From positions 43,345 through 107,344 of the forward strand of contig CAZKWE010000059.1 in the NCBI GenBank assembly GCA_964556545.1: a DNA stretch of 64,000 nucleotides. Reading direction: 5' to 3'. Shown piece by piece: positions 1 to 9,118 of this stretch (its first letter is position 1; every line of letters begins with the position of its first letter). This stretch comes from JALSKU01 sp964556545 (lineage in GTDB: Bacteria > Campylobacterota > Campylobacteria > Campylobacterales > JALSKU01). The position numbers and the translations under genes are program-made. Below the pieces are notes generated by a model that worked only from the letters and a program-made list of their open reading frames with translations, did not search any database and was not told the DNA's origin.

Positions 1-405
1 AAAAGTTTTGGAAGAGAGTGTTCTTATGACTATATCTCTTATAAGAGGCTTCTTTTTATCAAGTTCGGCAGTAAGCTCAGGTCCGCTTAATTCCAAATCC
101 ATTTTGACTTTTAAAAATCTACTCCCCCCTTCACTAAGCAGATTGACTATAAATTGATCCAGCGGATATATTGGACCAATTTCAAGTAAATCGGAATTCC
201 TTGAAACTTTGGATTTTTTTATCTGTTTGGATTGTGGTTGCTGTTGTTTGGCCGGTTGGTCTTCGGAGTTATCACTTAGCAAAAAGTATGCAGCCAATCC
301 ACCTCCTACCAAAATAAGAACTAAAAGTATCACTATGATAATAAGTACAAGATTTGATCCTGATTTTTTTTCTTTTTTTTCTTCATTTTTTTCTTCATCA
401 GCCAT
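1..405 (-). CDS. fliL: Flagellar basal-body protein FliL, C-terminus cut by window edge
   Basis: Reading from the ATG at 405-403, 135 codons run open to the edge of the window, so the C-terminal part and stop lie outside. The product starts with a highly charged Lys/Glu cytoplasmic tail, has one membrane segment at about residues 18-44, then a Gln/Pro/Lys-rich linker and the start of the FliL domain (IGPIYPLDQFIVNLLSE, then LKVKMDLELS). FliL is an inner-membrane protein beside the stator that supports torque generation. The stator genes motAB are far away at 47797, so flagellar genes are scattered. The family match is strong although only part of the protein is visible. Confidence 0.9.
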   Translation of the reverse strand, partial: MADEEKNEEKKEKKSGSNLVLIIIVILLVLILVGGGLAAYFLLSDNSEDQPAKQQQPQSKQIKKSKVSRNSDLLEIGPIYPLDQFIVNLLSEGGSRFLKVKMDLELSGPELTAELDKKKPLIRDIVIRTLSSKTF

Positions 406-494
406 TATCATTCCTTTTGTTTTTGGTTCATATTGTACAATATCTTATACTATATCGTATATTTTAGAAATTATTTAAGAGATATCCTTAAGTA

Positions 495-782
495 TTACAT
501 AGTGCATTGGCCGATTTTAAGATCTTTTATAATTTTTTCAAAAAATTCACCGGATTCTTTGTCGTAATCATCATGAAATTCAATGATATAGATACCTTCG
601 TCTTGATTGTCGCTGTTATGTTCTACTACAATATCAGGAGAAACTTCAAACTCTTTTATAGCATTTACAACTGCATTGTTTATTTGTAAACTTTGGTTTT
701 TATCGAAAAATCTAATTTCGAGCATTGCATATCTTTCTTCCATTTCATGATAAGCTTCTATGCATGGTTTGGTTTTGCTCAT
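495..782 (-). CDS. Small conserved-looking protein of unknown function (95 aa)
   Basis: I do not recognise this gene. It encodes a 95-residue acidic soluble protein with no signal peptide and no membrane segment. The sequence suggests an alpha/beta fold: the strand-like segments AMLEIRFFD, DIVVEHN and GIYIIEFHDDY alternate with helical stretches. It lies between fliL and radA on the same strand, with about 70 bp to radA and about 90 bp to fliL, so it may be read from its own promoter or with radA. Codon use resembles the neighbours and the frame is clean, which supports a real gene. Confidence 0.7.
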   Translation of the reverse strand: MSKTKPCIEAYHEMEERYAMLEIRFFDKNQSLQINNAVVNAIKEFEVSPDIVVEHNSDNQDEGIYIIEFHDDYDKESGEFFEKIIKDLKIGQCTM

Positions 783-854
783 TTTAAGCCTTTGTGTATT
801 TGTTTTGATAGGAAAAATTATATCTAATTAAAATAAATTAATTATAAAATATCT

Positions 855-2213
855 TTACATCCAATCTATAAGTTTTGAAACCTCTTTTACTTCAAAATAT
901 TTCAAACCGTCCATAGGTGAAACAGGCTTTGAAGGGATTATAGCTTTTTTAAATTTTTGCACTGCAGCTTCTTTAAGTCTTAAATCAAGATTAAAAATAT
1001 CTCTTACATTGCCTATAAGAGTAATTTCTCCAAGAAAAACAGTATCTTTGCTTAAAGGTCTGTTTCTAAAACTGCTTATAATCGCAGCAACGATAGCTAT
1101 ATCGCAAGCTGTTTCATTTATTTTTATACCTCCTGCGATATTGATGAAAACATCATAATTGTTTAAGGGAAGTCCCAATTTTTTTTCAAGCAGAGCTAAA
1201 AGCATATTGAGCCTGTTTAGCTCAAATCCGGTTGCACTTCTTTTGGGATTTGGAAAATTACTTTCACTTACAAGTGCCTGTACTTCAAGTATGATGGCTC
1301 GTGTGCCTTCCATGGCAACTGTTATGGCAGATCCCGGTTGGCTTGCATCTCTGGAAAAAAACTTTTTTGATATATTTTCCGCACTTATCAAGCCTTTTTG
1401 AGTCATTTCAAATATTCCTACTTCGCTGGTTGAACCGAAACGATTCTTTATGCTTCTTAAAAGTCTTATCTCTTTTGAAGTATCCCCCTCAAAATATAAA
1501 ACCGTATCTACCATATGTTCAAGTATCCTCGGACCTGCGATTGAGCCTTCTTTGGTGATATGTCCTATGATAAACACTGCTGTGGAGTTTTCTTTTCCCC
1601 ACCTCATAAGATCAAAAGTTATCTCTCTCACCTGTGATACGCTTCCCGGTGCGGCGGTAAGTTTGTTTGAGTATAAAGTTTGAATAGAATCAACTATAAG
1701 CATATCATAATGATTTTTTTCAAGCTCGATAAATACATTTTCAAGTTCAATTTCAGTTAAAAGATATATATTGTCATGGTTTACTTCAAGCCTGTTTGCT
1801 CTTAGTTTTATTTGTGATTTTGACTCTTCCCCGCTTACATATAAAACTTTTTGACCGCTTTTTGCCAAATTACCTGCAATTTTTAAAAGAAGAGTTGATT
1901 TGCCAACCCCGGGACTGCCCCCTATGAGTACCAAACTACCGGGTACTATGCCACCGCCAAGTACAAGATCCAATTCTTTAGAATTTGATGAATATCTTTG
2001 TATATTTTCTTCTTTGATTTGTGTTAGCGGTTCAGCTGATTGGATCTCTTTTTTATGTTGAGAAGTTTGTTTAAGAATTTCAATTTGTGTTTTGCTTAAT
2101 TCGACTATCTGTTCCCATGCACCGCAATTCGGACACTTTCCCATCCACTTTGAAGTCTGATATCCGCATGCCTGGCATTCAAAAAGCTGTTTTGATTTAG
2201 CCATCTTGCCCAT
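855..2213 (-). CDS. radA: DNA repair protein RadA (Sms)
   Basis: RadA is a RecA-like ATPase that drives branch migration during recombinational repair. The protein has the N-terminal zinc finger (C13, C16, C27, C30), a Walker A motif GGSPGVGKST near residues 98-107, the RadA-specific KNRFG motif, and a C-terminal Lon-protease-like domain. The length of 452 aa is normal. The first ATG (2213) lies inside the end of ftsY, giving a 17-bp overlap. A second ATG three codons later (2204) gives MAKSKQLFEC and could be the real start. It is translationally coupled to ftsY upstream. Confidence 0.96.
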   Translation of the reverse strand: MGKMAKSKQLFECQACGYQTSKWMGKCPNCGAWEQIVELSKTQIEILKQTSQHKKEIQSAEPLTQIKEENIQRYSSNSKELDLVLGGGIVPGSLVLIGGSPGVGKSTLLLKIAGNLAKSGQKVLYVSGEESKSQIKLRANRLEVNHDNIYLLTEIELENVFIELEKNHYDMLIVDSIQTLYSNKLTAAPGSVSQVREITFDLMRWGKENSTAVFIIGHITKEGSIAGPRILEHMVDTVLYFEGDTSKEIRLLRSIKNRFGSTSEVGIFEMTQKGLISAENISKKFFSRDASQPGSAITVAMEGTRAIILEVQALVSESNFPNPKRSATGFELNRLNMLLALLEKKLGLPLNNYDVFINIAGGIKINETACDIAIVAAIISSFRNRPLSKDTVFLGEITLIGNVRDIFNLDLRLKEAAVQKFKKAIIPSKPVSPMDGLKYFEVKEVSKLIDWM

Positions 2214-3084
2214 TTGTAAAAAAAGAATCCAAAAGCCCGTCTACGAACTCATTCGGGTCAAATTTCACCAAATCATTCTCTTTTTCACCCATGCCTATGT
2301 ATAAAATAGGAAGTTTCAGTTCGCTTGCTATACTAAAAAGTGCTCCGCCTTTGGCAGTTCCGTCCAACTTGGTAATGATAATCGCATCTATACCTACAAT
2401 TTCCTTAAAAGCTTTTGCCTGATTTATTGCCGAGTTTCCCTGTGTTCCGTCAAGTATAAGTATTTTTTGGTGCGGTGCTCCTTCTTTTGCCTTGTTGCAA
2501 ATACGCACAATTTTTTTTATCTCATTTGAAAGATTTGTCTGATTGTGAAGCCTGCCCGCAGTATCAATCAGAACATTGTCATATCCTTTGGCAATTGCGG
2601 ATTTTATGGTATCGTAAGCTACTGCCGAAGGATCATGTCCTTGTTTGGTAGCAATCACGGGGATATCAAGTTTTTGTGCCCATTTTTTTAGCTGTTCTAC
2701 CGCAGCTGCTCTAAAAGTATCACTGGCTCCGAGCATCACTTTTTTACCTGATTTTTTATAAAAGTTGGCAAGTTTGGCTATGGTGGTAGTTTTGCCGGCA
2801 CCATTAACCCCGAGTATTAATTCCACAAATGGTTTTATATCATTTTTGGGATTATTTTTTATTTCCAAAAAATATGATAAAAGTACTCTTTTAAGATCAT
2901 CTCTTTTTACCCATTCACCTGCAGGAAGATAGAGTATTATCTCTTCAACTGTCTCATAAGTAACATCAGCTTCAAGAAGTATATCTTCCAAGTCTTCTTT
3001 GGTAATTTTTTCTTTTTTTTGCGGAGCAATATGTTTTATAGCTTCAGTTGTTTTTTTAAGAGATTTTTTTATAAAACTTATCAT
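2197..3084 (-). CDS. ftsY: Signal recognition particle receptor FtsY
   Basis: FtsY is the SRP receptor GTPase, which delivers ribosomes making membrane proteins to the Sec translocon. The 295-residue protein has a short N-terminal helical region without the long acidic domain of E. coli, then the NG domain: P-loop GVNGAGKTT at about 92-100, DTFRAAAVEQL, DTAGR and TKLDGTAKGG. It sits between the TlpA-like lipoprotein (4-bp overlap) and radA (17-bp overlap), forming one minus-strand transcription unit. Confidence 0.97.
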   Translation of the reverse strand: MISFIKKSLKKTTEAIKHIAPQKKEKITKEDLEDILLEADVTYETVEEIILYLPAGEWVKRDDLKRVLLSYFLEIKNNPKNDIKPFVELILGVNGAGKTTTIAKLANFYKKSGKKVMLGASDTFRAAAVEQLKKWAQKLDIPVIATKQGHDPSAVAYDTIKSAIAKGYDNVLIDTAGRLHNQTNLSNEIKKIVRICNKAKEGAPHQKILILDGTQGNSAINQAKAFKEIVGIDAIIITKLDGTAKGGALFSIASELKLPILYIGMGEKENDLVKFDPNEFVDGLLDSFFTNGQDG

Positions 3085-3656
3085 TTGCCAATCTCTTTTT
3101 GTATATCGGAATTTATCATCTCTTCGGGTATTATGCCTATATAGTGAGTAATAGTTTGACCATTTTTATCGTAAAGTATCATAAAAGGTATATTTTGTAT
3201 CCCACCTAAAATATTTGACAGTTTAAAGTTATTTTTATCGTTTGTTACAGTATAATTGATATGGTTATAGTCTATAAAACTTTGTATTTCACTGTCAGGT
3301 TTGTCATCTTCTAAAAGGATAGATATAACTTTCAGTTTATTTTTGTATTTTTTTTGAAGATTAATCAAATGGGGAATTTCTGCTTTGCAAGGCGGACACC
3401 AAGTGGCAAAAAAGTTTAAAAGTATGATTTTCCCGTTATTGTCTTTTAACTTTAAGTTATTTTTATCTTTTATAAAAATAATATCTTTTGCATTAACACT
3501 ATGAAGTTTTAATTTGATTGTATCATAATGTTTTTGTGATAGTTTCTCAATCGAAGAATTGTTTATTTTTTCTTTTTTATCCTCTTTTTTATCGTTAGAA
3601 CACCCTGATATTCCAAATGTCAATAAAGCCAAAAGTATAAGAGATAATATTTTCAT
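3081..3656 (-). CDS. TlpA-like thioredoxin-fold lipoprotein
   Basis: This is a 191-residue secreted lipoprotein with a lipobox FGISGC (C19) and a TlpA/ResA-type thioredoxin fold. The redox motif WCPPC spans about residues 86-90 and the cis-proline segment is GGIQNIPFMIL. Such proteins reduce disulfides in the periplasm, often during cytochrome c maturation. No partner gene for that pathway is adjacent. It overlaps ftsY by 4 bp and leads the minus-strand group tlpA-like, ftsY, radA. The substrate is not known. Confidence 0.88.
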   Translation of the reverse strand: MKILSLILLALLTFGISGCSNDKKEDKKEKINNSSIEKLSQKHYDTIKLKLHSVNAKDIIFIKDKNNLKLKDNNGKIILLNFFATWCPPCKAEIPHLINLQKKYKNKLKVISILLEDDKPDSEIQSFIDYNHINYTVTNDKNNFKLSNILGGIQNIPFMILYDKNGQTITHYIGIIPEEMINSDIQKEIGK

Positions 3657-3734
3657 ATAAATAAAAGCCTTTTTGTAAAATAATTTTTGGTATTATATCA
3701 AGATATTATAAAATTATCCCAAAGGTCTGAAATT

Positions 3735-4388
3735 ATGTTGGTCAGTAAAGCGGTATTTAGAGAACAGTGTAAAAAAAGATTATTGAAAAGCTCTAAAATA
3801 TCAAAGTATTATAAAGATAAAATGATCGAAAAACACTTGGAAAAAGTTATAAACATTTACAATCCTAAAAATATTCTTGCATATATACCTTTTGGATTTG
3901 AAGCTGATATTGTGACATTTATAAACAAATTAAGAAAAAAATATAACATATTTGTCCCATTTATGGAAGGTGTCAGTTTTAAAATTGTAAAATATAGACT
4001 GCCATTATGTGAAAAAAGATTTTCTATAAAAGAACCGGGCAACTCTTTTTTTAAGTTTGTAAGAGTTGATATAGCTATAGTTCCTGTCTTAGGAGTTGGC
4101 AAGAATTGTAAAAGAGTAGGTTTTGGCAAAGGTATGTATGATAGATATTTTGCAAGTCTTGACTACAAGCCGATAATTATTTTTGTACAGATTGAAAAAT
4201 GTTTTAATAAAAATGCTACTACTGATAAATACGACATACAATCTGATTATTATATAACTCCTAAAAAAATTTATATAACAAGGGGAAAAAGATATGATAG
4301 TAGAGATATCATTGGCAGCGGCAAGCCTTATTGTAGGAGGAGTTTTAGGAGCATTGGTTCAAAAAAAGCTCGAATCTTCAAAATTTGA
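3735..4388 (+). CDS. 5-formyltetrahydrofolate cyclo-ligase
   Basis: This enzyme (MTHFS family) converts 5-formyl-THF to 5,10-methenyl-THF with ATP. The C-terminal nucleotide/folate motif GVGKNCKRVGFGKGMYDRYF is clear. I chose the ATG at 3735 (MLVSKAVFREQCKKRLL) because the family starts with such a helix and the upstream in-frame extension is unlike the family. The 3' end is odd: the frame runs 95 bp into rny and gives a basic tail (RYDSRDIIGSGKPYC) that looks like rny read out of frame. One extra base upstream would end the protein at a TGA overlapping the rny ATG. Confidence 0.88.
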   Translation: MLVSKAVFREQCKKRLLKSSKISKYYKDKMIEKHLEKVINIYNPKNILAYIPFGFEADIVTFINKLRKKYNIFVPFMEGVSFKIVKYRLPLCEKRFSIKEPGNSFFKFVRVDIAIVPVLGVGKNCKRVGFGKGMYDRYFASLDYKPIIIFVQIEKCFNKNATTDKYDIQSDYYITPKKIYITRGKRYDSRDIIGSGKPYCRRSFRSIGSKKARIFKI

Positions 4389-5862
4389 AGTTTACGAAGC
4401 AGGTGCAAAAGCAAAAGCAAAAGCCATAGAGCATGAAGCTGAACTGATACTTAGAAATGCAAATCTTAAAGCAAAAGATTTGGAGCTTGAAGCAAAAAAC
4501 AGATTTGAAGAGGAAGCAAGAGAATTAAAAAAAGAGTATGAGCAGAAAATGGCTCAACTTGAAAAAAAAGATAACGCCTTAAATGATCTTTTTAAAGATG
4601 AACTTAAAAATATAACAAAAGAGAAAGATGAAATTAAAATAATAAAAAAAGAGGTAGAAGAAAAGTCTAAAGAAATCGAAGAACTTAAAAAAGAGTATCA
4701 AGATAAATTAAATGATGCACTGAAAGTTCTTGAAAGGTCAGCCGGTTTAACTGAGAAAGAAGCAAGAGAGATAGTCTTAAAAAAGGTTGAAGAAAACTCC
4801 AGAGCCGATATAGCCCATATAGTAAGAAAATATGAAGAACAAGCAAAACAAGAAGCAAAGAAAAAAGCTAATTTTATCATTGCTCAAGCAACTACAAGAT
4901 ATGCAGGCGACTATGCTGCTGAGAGACTTATAAATGTAGTGAGTCTCCCAAATGATGATCTCAAAGGCAGAATTATAGGAAAAGAGGGAAGAAATATCAA
5001 AACTCTTGAAATGCTTTTAGGTGTTGATGTTATTATAGATGATACTCCGGGAGCTATTATCTTGAGCAGTTTCAATCTCTACAGAAGAGCAATTGCAACG
5101 AAAGTTATAGAATTGCTTGTGGAAGACGGAAGAATACAGCCTGCAAGAATAGAAGATATATATGAAAAAGTAAAAACCGAATTCGATCAGAGTCTTATGG
5201 ATGAGGGTCAGGATATTGTAGTTGATATGGGTCTTACAAAAATTCATCCGGAGATTGTAAAACTTATCGGAAGATTGAAATTTCGTGCAAGTTACGGTCA
5301 AAATGCACTTGGACACTCTTTGGAAGTTGCTCATCTTGCAGGTATCATAGCAGCAGAACTTGGCGGAGATGAACAACTTGCAAAAAGAGCGGGATTGCTA
5401 CATGATATAGGAAAAGCTTTGACTCATGATTTTGCAGGAAGCCATGTGGATCTTGGTGCGGATCTTTGCAAAAGATATAAAGAGCATCCTATTGTTATCA
5501 ATGCCATATATGCTCATCACGGACACGAGGAGCCTACAAGTGTAGAATCAGCCGCTGTTTGTGCGGCAGATACATTAAGTGCCGCAAGACCGGGAGCGAG
5601 AAGAGAAGTGCTTGAAGCATTTTTAAAGAGGGTTCAAGAGATTGAAGAGATAGCAACTTCAAAAGATGGTATAAAACAAGCTTATGCAATCAATGCAGGA
5701 AGAGAAATAAGAGTTATAGCCAATGCCAAACTTGTAAATGATGATGAAGCTGTACTTATTTCAAAAGAGATAGCAAAAGAGATTGAGGAAAAAGTTCAAT
5801 ATCCGGGAGAAATAAAAGTAAATGTCATAAGAGAGCTAAGAGCCGTAGGATATGCAAGATAA
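4294..5862 (+). CDS. rny: Ribonuclease Y
   Basis: RNase Y is a membrane-anchored endoribonuclease that initiates mRNA decay. The 522-residue protein has an N-terminal membrane helix (residues 2-24), a long charged coiled coil (about 30-180), a KH domain with GRIIGKEGRNIKTLE, and an HD domain with LLHDIGKALTHD and a downstream YAHHGHEEP. Length and order match the family. It follows the cyclo-ligase in the same direction and overlaps it. A strong hairpin lies 71 bp downstream. Confidence 0.97.
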   Translation: MIVEISLAAASLIVGGVLGALVQKKLESSKFEVYEAGAKAKAKAIEHEAELILRNANLKAKDLELEAKNRFEEEARELKKEYEQKMAQLEKKDNALNDLFKDELKNITKEKDEIKIIKKEVEEKSKEIEELKKEYQDKLNDALKVLERSAGLTEKEAREIVLKKVEENSRADIAHIVRKYEEQAKQEAKKKANFIIAQATTRYAGDYAAERLINVVSLPNDDLKGRIIGKEGRNIKTLEMLLGVDVIIDDTPGAIILSSFNLYRRAIATKVIELLVEDGRIQPARIEDIYEKVKTEFDQSLMDEGQDIVVDMGLTKIHPEIVKLIGRLKFRASYGQNALGHSLEVAHLAGIIAAELGGDEQLAKRAGLLHDIGKALTHDFAGSHVDLGADLCKRYKEHPIVINAIYAHHGHEEPTSVESAAVCAADTLSAARPGARREVLEAFLKRVQEIEEIATSKDGIKQAYAINAGREIRVIANAKLVNDDEAVLISKEIAKEIEEKVQYPGEIKVNVIRELRAVGYAR

Positions 5863-5933
5863 TATTTTTTCATTAGAGCTCTTTTAAAATTTAGCAAAAA
5901 AAGCTTGGAAAATTTCATGGATTTTTATATTTT

Positions 5934-5963
5934 ATTCAGCAGTATTTTTTTGTACTGCTGAAT
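5934..5963 (+). terminator. Perfect 11-bp hairpin downstream of rny
   Basis: ATTCAGCAGTA (5934-5944) pairs perfectly with TACTGCTGAAT (5953-5963) around an 8-base T-rich loop. It stands alone in the gap between rny and the next gene. No clean T-run follows the stem on the plus strand, so it is either a non-classical terminator or a 3'-end stabilising hairpin. The rest of 5863-6120 is AT-rich with nothing recognisable. Confidence 0.55.
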
Positions 5964-6123
5964 GTAATTATAGATAAAAAAATTATATTTTTTAGACAAT
6001 ATAGATAAACTTTCTCACAATTATATAAAATTCATTACAACCTTGTTTAATTTTTCATTTCTTCTTTCTGCAAATTATATAATAATATAATCAAATAAAA
6101 TATACATAAATATAATATTATGA

Positions 6124-6129
6124 TATAAT
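6124..6129 (+). promoter_or_regulatory. Likely -10 element for the solute-binding/GGDEF-EAL pair
   Basis: TATAAT at 6124-6129 lies 32 bp before the preferred TTG start at 6161. No good -35 box is visible, which is common for sigma-70 promoters of Campylobacterota. A strong ribosome site GGGAGAGG follows at 6151-6158. Confidence 0.45.
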
Positions 6130-6160
6130 TACATATTTATGATATATTTTGGGAGAGGTT

Positions 6161-7036
6161 TTGTTTAAAAAATTTTTTTTATATTTTGTTGTTATTTTTA
6201 TTTTTTCGGGATGTGGGGGCGATTCTTCTAAAAAACCGTTGATTATCGTATCAAATGCATGGATTGGATATGCTCCTTTATTTTATGCACAAGAAAAAGG
6301 TTATTTAAAAGAAGTAGATATAAATGTTATTTCGGTTGTTTCTCTTGCTGAGGCGATGGATGTTTTTATGGTCGGCAGAGCCGATATGGTTACTACTACT
6401 GAGCATGAATATAAAAAAATAAAACGGCAGTTTCAAGACTTTGTGCCTATTATTTTACTGGATAGATCCGACGGTGGAGATATGATACTTTCCAATAAAA
6501 CCATTCGGGAATTAAAACAAAGCAACCAAATTGATGCATATTTGGAAGTGGATAGTATAAACTTTGACATATTGAGCGAGTTTTTAAAAAAAGAAGGTAT
6601 TTCCAAAAAAAAGATAATTTTTCACAATGAAGACCAGGCATCCATGCAATCTTTAAAGTACAGATCAATTCCAACGATTATAGTTACTTATGTGCCATAT
6701 GATTATACATTTAAAAAAAAGGGATATTTCGAAGTTGCTTCAACAAGCAATTTAAAAACAATCGTTGTTATAGATGCATTGTGTACCACAAAGGGTATTG
6801 TAAAAAAATATAAAAATAGATTGCTCAAGTTAAAAAATATCATAGATAAATCTATAAAAGAGATTACGGTCGATAAGAAAAAATCATACAAGATGGTTGC
6901 ACCGTATATTGATAATATATTCTATAAAGAATATATAGATGCATTTAAAACTCTTAAGTGGATAAATCACCCTGATGATAAAATTTTAAATGTTATAAAA
7001 AAACTCGGATATGAAACAGGTGATATGATAAAATGA
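6161..7036 (+). CDS. Periplasmic solute-binding lipoprotein, NMT1/ThiY-like
   Basis: The protein has a lipobox (FIFSGCGG) and a type 2 periplasmic-binding fold. It opens with IIVSNAWIGYAPLFYAQEKGYLKE, typical of NMT1/SsuA/TauA-like proteins that bind small organic ligands. I prefer TTG at 6161 as start because the ribosome site GGGAGAGG sits just upstream. TTG at 6149 would place that site inside the gene. No ABC permease or ATPase is nearby. Instead the stop overlaps the ATG of a membrane GGDEF-EAL protein (ATGA), so it more likely serves as a sensor subunit than in uptake. The ligand is unknown. Confidence 0.82.
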   Translation: MFKKFFLYFVVIFIFSGCGGDSSKKPLIIVSNAWIGYAPLFYAQEKGYLKEVDINVISVVSLAEAMDVFMVGRADMVTTTEHEYKKIKRQFQDFVPIILLDRSDGGDMILSNKTIRELKQSNQIDAYLEVDSINFDILSEFLKKEGISKKKIIFHNEDQASMQSLKYRSIPTIIVTYVPYDYTFKKKGYFEVASTSNLKTIVVIDALCTTKGIVKKYKNRLLKLKNIIDKSIKEITVDKKKSYKMVAPYIDNIFYKEYIDAFKTLKWINHPDDKILNVIKKLGYETGDMIK

Positions 7037-9021
7037 AGCATAAGATATCGATTCGTTTTTTTATACTTATATTTTTATTGATTATGGGATTTGTCCAAAT
7101 TGTATCTCTTTATCAATTTTACCATAAAGAAAAAAGAATTGTTGGCCATTTGGCTTCTGTTTCTGTAAAAGAAACTATTTTAAATGTATACCATATTGTC
7201 AAAAAAACATTGCAAAAGCAACAGGATATAAAAAAATCAAAAGCAAAAATTGACAATATAAAAATAAGCAATAATTTTATAAAAAATATCATTATAACTG
7301 ATGATAAAGCCCATATAATATATTCTTCGCAAAGATCAAAGACAAAAATACCAAAAAATGTATGTAACAATTTAAAAAAATATGATAAAAATACTATTTT
7401 TTTATATAGTGCTTATAAAAAAGATATAGAGTTATACCGTGGCATAAAAAGATATGTATATTTTGTATATGTTGTTACCGATAAAGATTATATCAATAAG
7501 CTTGTTATGAATGCTCTGTATGAAACATTGATATATTTTTTCATAATGGCAATTATAACTATCGGTCTGTTTTGGGTATTTTTTGAAAGAGATATTATAA
7601 TACCTTTGGAAAAACTAAGACAATTTGCCTATTATCATACGCAAAAACCAAAAGAATTTCTTATAAAAGAACTTGAGAGCATCAGATATTCTCTTGATAT
7701 AACTTTTGACAGACTTGAAAAGGAGCAAAGGGAGTTATATAATCTCTCCACAAAAGATTCTCTTAGCGGGTTATATAACAGACTGAGTCTTTTTGATAAG
7801 ATAGATTGGTTGATTTCAAAATCCAAAAGAGATCAGCAGAAGTTTGCAATTTTATTTATAGATTTGGATGATTTTAAAAATATCAATGACTTTTTAGGGC
7901 ATGATATCGGAGATGAAGTTTTAAAAATTATAGCCAACACCATTGAGCAGTCTGTTAGAGATATTGATTTTGTTGCAAGAATTGGTGGAGATGAATTTGT
8001 AGTTGTTCTGCCGGAATATGATAATAATATGCAAATTGTGGAAGTTGCCAACAGAATTATAAATAATATATCAAAGCCCATAACGATAAATGATAAAAGT
8101 TTTACAATCGGTGCAAGTATCGGTATAGTTACATATCCTAAAAACGCAAAAGATAAAACTGAACTTATAAAATATGCTGATATAGCCATGTACAAAGCAA
8201 AAGAATCTGGCAAGAATCAGTTTTACTTTTTTACAAGCAAATTAAATGAAAGCTTGCATGAAAAGTTAAGTATACAGCAAAAAATAAAAAAAGCTTTGAA
8301 AAATAATTACTTTGAACTTTACTATCAGCCAAAAGTTGATATGAAAAGTCAAAAGATTGTCGGATGTGAAGCACTTATAAGATGGAATGATCCTGTGCTT
8401 GGTTTTGTAACACCTGATAAGTTTATATCTATTGCGGAAGAAAACGGATATATAGTTGAAATTGGGGAATGGGTTTTGAAAGAAGCGGCACAACAGATCA
8501 AAAAATGGCAGGATACTCCTTTGAAAAACCTCAAACTTTCATTTAATGTTTCTGCCAAACAATTTCAAGATATACATTTTTATGAAAAAATATACGAATA
8601 CACAAAAGATATAGAAAAACAAAAACTTGATATCGAAATTACAGAATCTGTATTTCTGGATAATACTAAAAAACATATAGCAATTATACAAAAAATTAAA
8701 AAACTTGGTATTACTTTTTCGCTTGATGACTTTGGAACCGGTTATTCTTCTTTGTCCTATCTAAGAGATATACCTCTTGATACTATTAAGATAGACAAAA
8801 GTTTTTTAGATAATTTTGACAATGAAAGCGGTAAATCATTTATAAAAATGATTATAAACATAGGAAAAATTCTATCTATGGAAGTTGTTGCAGAGGGAGT
8901 GGAAAAAATAGAACAAATTGAGTTTTTAAAATCAAACGAGTGTGATATATATCAGGGATATTATTTCTCAAAACCTCTTAAACTTCAAGAATTTGAAGAG
9001 CTTGTTTTCAGGCAGTTGTGA
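7033..9021 (+). CDS. Membrane GGDEF-EAL cyclic-di-GMP protein
   Basis: This 662-residue protein has an N-terminal membrane helix, a periplasmic loop of about 130 residues, a second membrane segment near 165-185, a linker helix, then GGDEF and EAL domains. The GGDEF motif is intact at about 318-322, with an inhibitory-site motif RDID five residues before it. The EAL domain keeps EAL at about 446-448, ETESVFLD-type and DDFGTGYSSL segments, and KIDKSF. Both cyclase and phosphodiesterase activity are therefore possible. It is coupled by a 4-bp overlap to the binding lipoprotein, which probably feeds ligand information to the periplasmic loop. Confidence 0.93.
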   Translation: MKHKISIRFFILIFLLIMGFVQIVSLYQFYHKEKRIVGHLASVSVKETILNVYHIVKKTLQKQQDIKKSKAKIDNIKISNNFIKNIIITDDKAHIIYSSQRSKTKIPKNVCNNLKKYDKNTIFLYSAYKKDIELYRGIKRYVYFVYVVTDKDYINKLVMNALYETLIYFFIMAIITIGLFWVFFERDIIIPLEKLRQFAYYHTQKPKEFLIKELESIRYSLDITFDRLEKEQRELYNLSTKDSLSGLYNRLSLFDKIDWLISKSKRDQQKFAILFIDLDDFKNINDFLGHDIGDEVLKIIANTIEQSVRDIDFVARIGGDEFVVVLPEYDNNMQIVEVANRIINNISKPITINDKSFTIGASIGIVTYPKNAKDKTELIKYADIAMYKAKESGKNQFYFFTSKLNESLHEKLSIQQKIKKALKNNYFELYYQPKVDMKSQKIVGCEALIRWNDPVLGFVTPDKFISIAEENGYIVEIGEWVLKEAAQQIKKWQDTPLKNLKLSFNVSAKQFQDIHFYEKIYEYTKDIEKQKLDIEITESVFLDNTKKHIAIIQKIKKLGITFSLDDFGTGYSSLSYLRDIPLDTIKIDKSFLDNFDNESGKSFIKMIINIGKILSMEVVAEGVEKIEQIEFLKSNECDIYQGYYFSKPLKLQEFEELVFRQL

Positions 9022-9118
9022 TATGCTTGCAAGTACCCAGCCAAAAATCTCGACTAATAGCACAAAAAAACTTTACTTTTATTTGTCGATTTTTATATAA
9101 GCAAATAAAAAATTGCAA

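Noticed and set aside
209..478. Plus-strand open frame of 89 codons over fliL
   Set aside because: It is the antisense reading of fliL and its promoter region; the minus frame gives a clear FliL protein.
9045..9100. Imperfect inverted repeat between the GGDEF-EAL gene and pssA
   Set aside because: The arms need a two-base bulge and a long loop; not convincing as a terminator.
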